From the NCBI RefSeq assembly GCF_025566885.1, contig NZ_JAOQJQ010000005.1, positions 62,001 through 126,000 of the forward strand: a stretch of DNA of 64,000 nt. Reading direction: 5' to 3'. A program made the position numbers and the translations under genes. Of the stretch, positions 57,324 to 64,000 are shown piece after piece. Each line of letters begins with the position of its first letter. Within the stretch, counting starts at the first letter, position 1. This DNA is from Brotonthovivens ammoniilytica. Its GTDB lineage: Bacteria > Bacillota > Clostridia > Lachnospirales > Lachnospiraceae. Below the pieces are notes generated by a model. That model worked only from the letters and a program-made list of their open reading frames with translations, was not told the origin of the DNA and did no database searches.

Positions 57324-59240
57324 TCAGACTGTGATCTGCTCTAGCTCATCCAGCCAGATTCCGGCGCTGGCGTCGCTTGGCATTCTGAGATCCCCCCTTG
57401 GGGAAACTGCCACTGTACCCACTTTTGGACCGTCCGGCAGGCAGGAACGTTTAAACTGCTGGGAGAAAAACCTCCGGTAAAAGGTCTTCAGCCATTTTAA
57501 TATCGTCACTTTATCATACATTCCTTCAAAAGCATAAACCGCCAGCCGGTAAATTTTTTCCGGTGAACATCCAAACCGCAGCACATAATATAAATAAAAA
57601 TCATGCAGCTCATAAGGCCCCACCAGATCTTCCGTTTTCTGAGAAATCTTACCGTCTTCCGGCGGCAGCAGTTCCGGGCTTACAGGAGTATCAAGCACAT
57701 CTAAAAGAATTGCTGAGAGCTTCTCATCCCCGCAGGTATCTGCATAATACTGCACCAGATGGCGGACCAGCGTTTTTGGCACGGAGGAATTAACCCCGTA
57801 CATAGACATATGATCCCCGTTATAAGTTGCCCACCCAAGAGCCAGTTCAGACAGATCACCCGTTCCAATTACCATACCACCGGCTTTATTAGCCAAATCC
57901 ATCAAAATCTGCGTCCGCTCTCTGGCCTGACTGTTTTCATAGGTCACATCATGCAGATTGGGATCCTGCCGGATATCGCAGAAATGAATCTTTACGGCAT
58001 CTTTAATACTTACTTCCAAAAACTCTGCGCCAAGGCACCGGATCAAATTCACCGCATTATCATACGTCCGGTCTGTAGTTCCAAATCCCGGCATAGTCAC
58101 AGCTAAAATTCCCTTCCGGTCCTTTTTCAGCAGATCAAAAGCCCGGACCGTTACAAGCAGAGCCAGCGTGGAATCCAGTCCCCCGGAGATTCCCACAACA
58201 GCAGTTTTGCATCCGGTATGCTCCAGACGTTTTTTCAGTCCCATTGCCTGAATCTCAAGAATCTCCTGGCACCGCTTATCTCTTGCGGCTTTTCCGTCAG
58301 GAACAAAGGGTCTTGGATCTACAAAGCGTGTCAGATTTGTTTCTTCTTCTTTCAGATCAAATAAAATCTCTGTATAGAGGTCCTCTGACATTTCAAAGGT
58401 TGTCATTCTGCGCCGCTCTTCTTTTAATCTGCGTATATCAATTTCCGTATAAATAGCTTCATTCAAAAACCGTCTGGCAGCTTTTAAAATATTCCCGTTT
58501 TCAGCAATGAGATTATGTCCGGAATACACCACATCCTGGGTAGACTCTCCATCTCCGGCGCTGGCATAGATGTAGCCGCATACAAGCCGGGCTGACTGCC
58601 CGGCAACAAGATTCTGACGATAAATATCCTTCCCGGTAGTTTCATCACTGGCAGAAAGATTTACCATCAGCGTAGCTCCTGCCAGAGCATGTCCAATACT
58701 GGGAGGATTAGGCGCCCAAAGATCTTCACAGATTTCCGCTGCAATTTTTAAATCCGGCATCTGACGGCAGGAAAACAAAAGCTTTGTCCCCATTGGCACC
58801 TGCCTTCCGTCTCCGGCATCCACCATAACAGCGCCTCTCATGCCTCTTGTAAAATGCCGCTGCTCATAAAACTCATTATATCCGGGAACATGGGTTTTGG
58901 GCACAAACCCCAGTACCCGTCCCCCGGACAGGGCCGCAGCCACATTATAAAGTTTTCCATTATACTCTAACGGCAGCCCCACAAACACCAGACAGTCCTT
59001 CTGCCGCGTATGCGCCGCCACTTCCTGCAGAGCTTCTTTTGCTTTTGTCAGCAGCAATTCCTGCAAAAACAAATCTCCGCAGCTGTATCCGGTCAGGCAG
59101 AGCTCCGGAAATACAATGACTTTCGCCTGCTCCTTTACAGCCTCATCAATCAGCCTGCAGATCAATTTTCCGTTATATTTTGGATCCGCCACCTTTATTT
59201 TGGGGGTTACTGCGGCAGCCTTTATAAATCCCTGTTTCAC
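57324..59240 (-). CDS. nadE: Glutamine-hydrolysing NAD+ synthetase
   Basis: Makes NAD+ from deamido-NAD+, ATP and glutamine. The 638-residue protein joins an N-terminal nitrilase-type glutaminase (about 1-290; Glu in [13 protein letters not shown], Lys in [12 protein letters not shown], Cys in [12 protein letters not shown]) to a C-terminal synthetase with the ATP loop [13 protein letters not shown] (about 350-362) and [17 protein letters not shown] start overlapping the hslO stop (GTGA). Confidence 0.96.
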   Translation of the reverse strand: MKQGFIKAAAVTPKIKVADPKYNGKLICRLIDEAVKEQAKVIVFPELCLTGYSCGDLFLQELLLTKAKEALQEVAAHTRQKDCLVFVGLPLEYNGKLYNVAAALSGGRVLGFVPKTHVPGYNEFYEQRHFTRGMRGAVMVDAGDGRQVPMGTKLLFSCRQMPDLKIAAEICEDLWAPNPPSIGHALAGATLMVNLSASDETTGKDIYRQNLVAGQSARLVCGYIYASAGDGESTQDVVYSGHNLIAENGNILKAARRFLNEAIYTEIDIRRLKEERRRMTTFEMSEDLYTEILFDLKEEETNLTRFVDPRPFVPDGKAARDKRCQEILEIQAMGLKKRLEHTGCKTAVVGISGGLDSTLALLVTVRAFDLLKKDRKGILAVTMPGFGTTDRTYDNAVNLIRCLGAEFLEVSIKDAVKIHFCDIRQDPNLHDVTYENSQARERTQILMDLANKAGGMVIGTGDLSELALGWATYNGDHMSMYGVNSSVPKTLVRHLVQYYADTCGDEKLSAILLDVLDTPVSPELLPPEDGKISQKTEDLVGPYELHDFYLYYVLRFGCSPEKIYRLAVYAFEGMYDKVTILKWLKTFYRRFFSQQFKRSCLPDGPKVGTVAVSPRGDLRMPSDASAGIWLDELEQITV

Positions 59241-60136
59241 TGTTTTACAATCTCCTTTAATTCATCAATACTGAACGTATAATCCGTATTGCAGAAATCG
59301 CACCGCACCTCTACAGGATTTCCTTCTGCAATCATCTCATTCAGTTCTTTTTTTCCGATGCTGACTACCGCCTTTTTCACACGCTCTTTGGAGCAGCTGC
59401 AATAAAACTCTGCAGGCATCCGGTCTGTAATCTCCAGTCCAAATTCTCCCAGAATATGTTCCAGCAGCTGCTCAGGCGTACTGCCTCTATCCAGCAGCTC
59501 TGTAACAGAAGTCACCTGTGCCAGTTTTTCCTCCAGTCTGCTGATGATCTCCTCACTGGTAAAAGGCATCAGCTGAATAATAAATCCTCCGGCCTGCTTT
59601 ACCGTATTATCCTTATTCATCAAAACCCCAAGCCCGACTGCTGAGGGCACCTGTTCGGAAGTCGCAAAATAATACGTGAGATCTTCTGCAATCTCACTGG
59701 TCTGCAGGGCAATCTGTCCCACATAAGGTTCTTTTAAACCCATATCTTTAATTACGTTCATAATCCCGGGGCCAACAGCGCCTGCCACATCCAGCTTACC
59801 CTTAGCATTGGCAGGCAGCATTACATCCGGCACAACCGGATAACCCTTGACATGTCCATGAGAGTCCGCCGTCACGGTCATTCCCCGCAAAGGGCCGCCG
59901 GACTTTATCTGAATGGTCAAAAGATCGTTGTCTCCCTTCATCATGGCTCCCATCATAACAGCCCCTGACATGAGACGTCCCAGAGCCGCCGTCACCACAG
60001 GACTGCTGTTATGCCGCCTGCGTCCCTCCTCGGTCAGATTCCTTGATGTTACGGCAAATGCCCGGATGGAACTTTCCGCCGCTGTGGCTCTTACAATATA
60101 ATCCCCGTCTTCTGTTTTTACTTCTATTTTGCTCAT
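59237..60136 (-). CDS. hslO: 33 kDa redox-regulated chaperone Hsp33
   Basis: Holdase chaperone activated by oxidation. The 299-residue protein has the N-terminal domain with GPLRGMTVTADSHGHVKGY, and the C-terminal redox switch CSC (about 250-252) and CDFC (about 282-285) that binds zinc. GAGGTG is before ATG. It is 13 bases after a methyltransferase gene and overlaps nadE by 4 bp. Confidence 0.95.
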   Translation of the reverse strand: MSKIEVKTEDGDYIVRATAAESSIRAFAVTSRNLTEEGRRRHNSSPVVTAALGRLMSGAVMMGAMMKGDNDLLTIQIKSGGPLRGMTVTADSHGHVKGYPVVPDVMLPANAKGKLDVAGAVGPGIMNVIKDMGLKEPYVGQIALQTSEIAEDLTYYFATSEQVPSAVGLGVLMNKDNTVKQAGGFIIQLMPFTSEEIISRLEEKLAQVTSVTELLDRGSTPEQLLEHILGEFGLEITDRMPAEFYCSCSKERVKKAVVSIGKKELNEMIAEGNPVEVRCDFCNTDYTFSIDELKEIVKQ

Positions 60137-60149
60137 GTAACACCTCTTC

Positions 60150-60902
60150 TTACACTTCTTGTTTTTTTAAACATTCCCGGGCAATAAAATATACCCGTTC
60201 ACATTCCGGTCCGGGACTGTTTCCCTCTTCATCTGTCACAGCTAATAGCTCAAGTCCGGCCTGCTTTAACAGCTGTTCAATCTTTGAAAGTTCATATGCT
60301 CTCTGGTAATGGAACTCTTCATATCTGCGGAACAGCCCCGCTTCCTCCTCAATAAATAACGTCAGTGCATATTCATTTATGGAAGATTCCTCATCAAAAT
60401 AGTTTTCCCAGATAAAGCTGGCATGTTCTCTGTTCTCACAGATTACAGCATCCCCGATGACCTGGCTGTATTTATAAATTGTGTTTAAATCAAAAACAAA
60501 GATTCCGCCGGGATCCAGATAATTATTAACAAGCAAAAAAACAGTAAGCAGCTCTTCCTCCTCCAGAAGATAGTTCACAGAGTCGCAGACACTTACCACT
60601 GCGCCCACAGTGCCGTACAGCTCAAATTCCCTCATATCCTGCTGCAGGTACAAAATCCCTTCTGTATCCTGCCTTCCTGCCACTTCCAGCATTTCTTCTG
60701 ATAAATCCACGCCGATCATATCATAGCCCTTTTTGCTGAGAAACCGGGTAATTTTCCCGGTTCCGCAGCCAAGATCCAGCACCAGACCGTCATTGATCCC
60801 ATGTTCTTTTAAAATTTTCCACAAATAATTTCCCCACAATTCATAGGGAACATTATCCATAAATGTATCATATACTTCCGCAAATCCGGTATACGCTTCC
60901 AT
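60150..60902 (-). CDS. Class I SAM-dependent methyltransferase
   Basis: A 250-residue methyltransferase. Motif I is LDLGCGTGKITRFL (about 42-55), followed by IGVDLSEEMLEVA (acidic loop), QQDMREFEL and a GGIFVFDLNT strand. The family (Methyltransf_25-like) acts on varied small molecules; the target is not shown. AAGGAGAAC precedes the ATG. Located between a DUF1002 gene (9-base gap) and hslO. Confidence 0.85.
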   Translation of the reverse strand: MEAYTGFAEVYDTFMDNVPYELWGNYLWKILKEHGINDGLVLDLGCGTGKITRFLSKKGYDMIGVDLSEEMLEVAGRQDTEGILYLQQDMREFELYGTVGAVVSVCDSVNYLLEEEELLTVFLLVNNYLDPGGIFVFDLNTIYKYSQVIGDAVICENREHASFIWENYFDEESSINEYALTLFIEEEAGLFRRYEEFHYQRAYELSKIEQLLKQAGLELLAVTDEEGNSPGPECERVYFIARECLKKQEV

Positions 60903-60911
60903 CTGTTCTCC

Positions 60912-61850
60912 TTATAAATTTGAAAAGAAATCTTTGATTGCCTGTATCAGCCTTGCAAAAAATCCTTTTGCTTCACTTTTTAACGCTTCTGTATCAATAT
61001 TCATACCAAGATCAGATAACTTATCATAAATATTCTGCGCCTGCTGTTTTAAACTGTCAAGATCCAGGTCCAAATCATCAATTTTTTCCAGAAGCTCTAT
61101 GAGTTTTTGCTGCTGCTCTTTGGTGAGAGTTACCTCAAACTTTTCTTCAGCCTCATCAATAGCATCCTTCATCTGAGACTTGGTTTTCACTTCCCCGCTG
61201 ACCACCTGCTCCTTTAAATATGCAACCATGCCCTCAATCTGGTCTGTCTTGCCGGTCTCCTCCTCAATCTCTCCGGTAATTACCATCTCGTTGACAGCTG
61301 CGTCCACCTGTTCCTCATCTATTTCCTCACCGCTCATCACCGTATAAGCCTCGATTACACCCACCAGCGCCGCGGTTCCGGAAATTTCAAAAGGCGCCGC
61401 CACAATGGCCTTAGCATCCTCCATCCCCGCTGTCACCATAGCGTTTTCATACATTCCGGTGGTACAGTAATTAATATTCTTTGTAGTTACATTCACGCCG
61501 CTTCCTTTGTCACCTTTTAAAACAACAACAGAGGATAAGGCATTGGTTCCGATTTTACTTTTTGGAATATAATCGTCCAGATATTTGTGCTCCTGATCAT
61601 TGGAAATATAAACTACATCGTAATCATCCAGACTGCCATCTTTCACACCAAGCAGCTCTAGTACGGCAGATCTTTGTTTTGCAGAAAGATCCTCTCCAAG
61701 CGCTAAGTACGGTTTGTCCCCCTGCGAAACAACCACTTCTCCGTCATTCCCTGATGCATCCGAAGTCTTTGCAAAAGAAGTAACTCCCATTCCCACTGAC
61801 AATGCACCTGCCAGCAATAAGCAAAATCCCTTTTTCCAGTATTTTTTCAT
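60912..61850 (-). CDS. DUF1002-family secreted protein
   Basis: A 312-residue exported protein with a signal peptide (about 1-26, ending TSFAK). About 30-190 is the DUF1002 domain (LALGEDLSAKQRSAVLELLGV, YCTTGMYENAMVTAGMEDAKAIVAAPFEISGTAALVGVIEAY), followed by a long helical acidic segment (about 195-270) and a C-terminal amphipathic helix (ARLIQAIKDFFSNL) that may bind the membrane. Function unknown. AAGGAG is nine bases before ATG. Confidence 0.85.
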   Translation of the reverse strand: MKKYWKKGFCLLLAGALSVGMGVTSFAKTSDASGNDGEVVVSQGDKPYLALGEDLSAKQRSAVLELLGVKDGSLDDYDVVYISNDQEHKYLDDYIPKSKIGTNALSSVVVLKGDKGSGVNVTTKNINYCTTGMYENAMVTAGMEDAKAIVAAPFEISGTAALVGVIEAYTVMSGEEIDEEQVDAAVNEMVITGEIEEETGKTDQIEGMVAYLKEQVVSGEVKTKSQMKDAIDEAEEKFEVTLTKEQQQKLIELLEKIDDLDLDLDSLKQQAQNIYDKLSDLGMNIDTEALKSEAKGFFARLIQAIKDFFSNL

Positions 61851-61876
61851 GCCATCACTCCTTAAATTTTATAATA

Positions 61877-63643
61877 TTAACAAAAACCGGTAACTTTTAT
61901 CTGCAGACTTTCCGTTCCCTGATAGCAGTTTATATCCGGATAATAAGTCATATGCATACGGATTCCGGGTACATGTCTGCCTGACAGCAGACCTTCTGCT
62001 TTTACATTGCCATATTTCTGCGCAACAGACAACTCTAAATTTTTTGGATCTCCAAAATATACGCCCTCTATTCGGCTTCCATGCTGGCTTAACAGATTCA
62101 TTTTTACCACATTTTGATCCTTCCCCAGAATCCGCAGCGAACAGATTTCCAGATTATGATCTGCAAATACCGGTTTTTCATTACTTTTTCCAAAAGGCTC
62201 TAACTGCTCTAGCTGCAGAATCAGCTTTTTTGTTATGTAGTCTACAGGCATCGGCACATCAATCACTATTTTGGGAATCAGATCTTCCTTTGAAAGCTTG
62301 GCATTGCGGTTCAGACACTGCCGCAGCAGTTCTATATTCTCTTCCGGCAGAGAAAACCCTGCAGCCATGGGGTGTCCGCCAAATCCTGTGAACAGCTCCC
62401 TGCACTTATTCAGTTCTTCATACATGGAATAACACTCAATGGAACGCCCGGAGCCTTTGGCCCCCTGCTCTCCTCTGGTAATTACAAGCGCCGGTCTGTG
62501 ATAGGCTTCTCTTAACCGGCCTGCCACAATTCCTGCAAGACTTTCGTGGCAGTCCGGCAGAAAAACAACTAACACTTTATCATCCTGCATATGCTTTTTT
62601 TGGATTTCCCCCCTGGCTTCTTCCACAGCCAGCACCGTCATATCCTTTCGCTCTTCATTGAGCGCCGTCAGCTCTGAGGCCAGTTTTGCCGCTTCAATTT
62701 CATCTTCACACAAAAGCAGCTTTAAAGAACGCCTGGCCGTATCAAGGCGGCCGCTGGCATTTAAACAGGGCCCGATCTTAAATCCGATATGATAGGCTTT
62801 GATGGACCCAAACGTCAGCTTATTTTGTAAAATCAACGCCTTCATCCCCGGATTTGACGTATGATTCAGCATTTCAAGCCCCAGTTTCACAAGGATTCTG
62901 TTTTCATCCTGAAGATCCATCACATCCCCCACTGTGGCAAATCCCGCATTTTCGATAAATATATCTGCTTCTGCCGGGTTAATGCCGGACACTTCATATA
63001 ATACCTGTACAAATTTATATGCCACAGATGCACCGCACAGACCTTTAAAGGGATATCTGCATTCCTGCTGTTTTGGATTTACCACCGCATCCGCTTCTGT
63101 GGACAGATATACTATGGCTCCGTCTTCTTCCCGGTAGGGAATATCATGGTGATCCGTCACCACCACTGTCATCCCCAGCTGTTTTGCCATATGAATGGGT
63201 TCAATAGCTGAAATACCGTTGTCGCAGGTTAAAATTGTATCAATTCCCTGCTCCTCTGCCTGAGTAATCAGGTGCTCATTGATGCCGTACCCGTCTTTCA
63301 TCCGGTCCGGTATCACAATATCCACCCGGGCGCCGCACCGCCTTAGTGCTTTCAGCAAAATATAGGATGCCTGCACACCGTCGATATCATAATCTCCGAT
63401 AATCCTTATTTTTTTCCCGCTGTTTATTTTATTCCTGATGATTTTTGCGGCTTTTACCACATCCTTCATCAGATGGGGATCATAAAGATCCTCCTTCCTG
63501 CCATTTAGATAATACCAGATCTGCTCTGTCTGAGTCAGATTCCGGTTTCGGATGACCCGGGCTATTACCGGATCAATGCCAAATTCCTTTCCGATAGCCT
63601 GAAAATCCGCATGTTTTCCTGCTACCACCCATTTTTCTTCCAT
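61877..63643 (-). CDS. recJ: Single-stranded-DNA-specific exonuclease RecJ
   Basis: 5'-3' ssDNA exonuclease for repair and recombination. The 588-residue DHH-family protein has RIIGDYDIDGVQA (DYDxDG motif, about 80-92), TCDNGISA, VVTDHHDIPY (DHH, about 150-159), VVNPKQ, AGFATVGDVMDL, and the DHHA1 GxGGHxxA motif in GFGGHPMAAG (about 404-413). The start at 63643 overlaps the truA stop by one base. Length is within the family range. Confidence 0.95.
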   Translation of the reverse strand: MEEKWVVAGKHADFQAIGKEFGIDPVIARVIRNRNLTQTEQIWYYLNGRKEDLYDPHLMKDVVKAAKIIRNKINSGKKIRIIGDYDIDGVQASYILLKALRRCGARVDIVIPDRMKDGYGINEHLITQAEEQGIDTILTCDNGISAIEPIHMAKQLGMTVVVTDHHDIPYREEDGAIVYLSTEADAVVNPKQQECRYPFKGLCGASVAYKFVQVLYEVSGINPAEADIFIENAGFATVGDVMDLQDENRILVKLGLEMLNHTSNPGMKALILQNKLTFGSIKAYHIGFKIGPCLNASGRLDTARRSLKLLLCEDEIEAAKLASELTALNEERKDMTVLAVEEARGEIQKKHMQDDKVLVVFLPDCHESLAGIVAGRLREAYHRPALVITRGEQGAKGSGRSIECYSMYEELNKCRELFTGFGGHPMAAGFSLPEENIELLRQCLNRNAKLSKEDLIPKIVIDVPMPVDYITKKLILQLEQLEPFGKSNEKPVFADHNLEICSLRILGKDQNVVKMNLLSQHGSRIEGVYFGDPKNLELSVAQKYGNVKAEGLLSGRHVPGIRMHMTYYPDINCYQGTESLQIKVTGFC

Positions 63644-64000
63644 CAATCGTAATTCACTTCCCACAAAGTCAGTCCCTGGGAGGGCATTTTCATTCCTGCT
63701 CTCTGACGGTCCTTTGACTTTAGTATTTCTGTCATTTCTTCTGCACTGCGCATTCCGCTTCCTGTCTCCACCAGCGTTCCGGTGAGAATCCGGACCATAT
63801 TCTGTAAAAAACCGCTGCCGGTAAACGAAAGTCTTACCTCCGGCCCCAGCTGCTCAATTTGGATACTGTATATTGTCCGCACAGTAGATTTTTTCATTTT
63901 GGGGTTTCCGCAAAACGCTGCAAAATCATGTTCCCCGCACAAAACTTCTGCCGCCTGCCTCATGGCCTCTATATTTAAAGGCTCTGCCATCTGCCAGACA
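63643..64000 (-). CDS. truA: tRNA pseudouridine synthase A (5' part outside window)
   Basis: Isomerises uridines 38-40 of tRNA anticodon arms. Only the C-terminal 118 residues are inside the window, beginning VWQMAEPLNIEAM. Recognised parts are LNIEAMRQAAEVLCGEHDFAAFC (GxHDF-F motif), VRLSFTGSGFLQNMVRILTGTLVETGSG (conserved catalytic-domain helix) and RAGMKMPSQGLTLWEVNYD at the end. It couples to recJ by a one-base stop/start overlap. Confidence 0.93.
   Translation of the reverse strand, partial: VWQMAEPLNIEAMRQAAEVLCGEHDFAAFCGNPKMKKSTVRTIYSIQIEQLGPEVRLSFTGSGFLQNMVRILTGTLVETGSGMRSAEEMTEILKSKDRQRAGMKMPSQGLTLWEVNYD

Overview
This window is chromosomal DNA from a low-to-mid GC Firmicute, most likely a gut Lachnospiraceae (Clostridia). 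The evidence is a dgt-dnaG-rpoD-trmK block, a sortase B, a Gram-positive type Tad pilus locus, families typical of Lachnospiraceae (recalled as DUF5685, DUF6465, DUF1002), strong AGGAGG ribosome binding sites and TTGACA/TATAAT promoters. No phage, insertion sequence or CRISPR array was seen. The first gene (fruA) and the last gene (truA) run off the window.

Layout. 1-2.3 kb: fructose PTS and 1-phosphofructokinase operon, then an HPr-like protein without the active-site histidine. 2.9-4.9 kb: an operon of little-known genes (membrane zinc-ribbon, DUF5685-like, J-domain). 5-12 kb: RNase P RNA and, upstream of it on the minus strand, nucleoside kinase, trmK, rpoD, dnaG and dgt. 12-21 kb: a Ser/Thr kinase, two tRNA-Leu genes, sortase B, ribokinase, Nudix, dinB and the nfo-xth base-excision repair pair. 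21-24.7 kb: amidase, RNA methylase, glpK. 24.8-33.6 kb: a Tad/Flp pilus operon (prepilin peptidase, TadA, TadB, TadC, a pilin candidate, pseudopilins, CpaB-like) ending in a 1069-residue secreted beta-helix protein. 33.8-39.5 kb: lower-ligand and assembly steps of cobalamin synthesis (cobT, cobU, cobS, a second CobU-like gene, cobO) with hemB and hemL. 40-42.6 kb: a class II aldolase flanked by two LysR regulators. 42.6-47 kb: a Csp-like subtilase, glyoxalase, hydrolases and MogA/MoaB. 47-49.5 kb: CsoR and a CPC-type metal ATPase with visible operators. 49.5-53.1 kb: an SDR dehydrogenase, a flavodoxin, and a two-gene operon of a tandem EthD-like protein and an iron-sulfur flavoprotein. 53.3-56.7 kb: a PadR-controlled envelope operon. 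57-64 kb: nadE, hslO, a methyltransferase, a DUF1002 protein, recJ and truA.

The most unusual items are: a ~98-nt double-hairpin repeat present three times within 14 kb; a prepilin peptidase whose first catalytic aspartate lies upstream of any ATG/GTG/TTG start, implying a CTG start or a frameshift; the EthD-like plus iron-sulfur flavoprotein operon of unknown chemistry; a complementary pair of CobU-like proteins; and the hairpin- and repeat-rich leader of the SDR gene. All family assignments were made by reading the sequence, without database searches. Several start codons were moved from the longest reading frame to the start with the best ribosome binding site.
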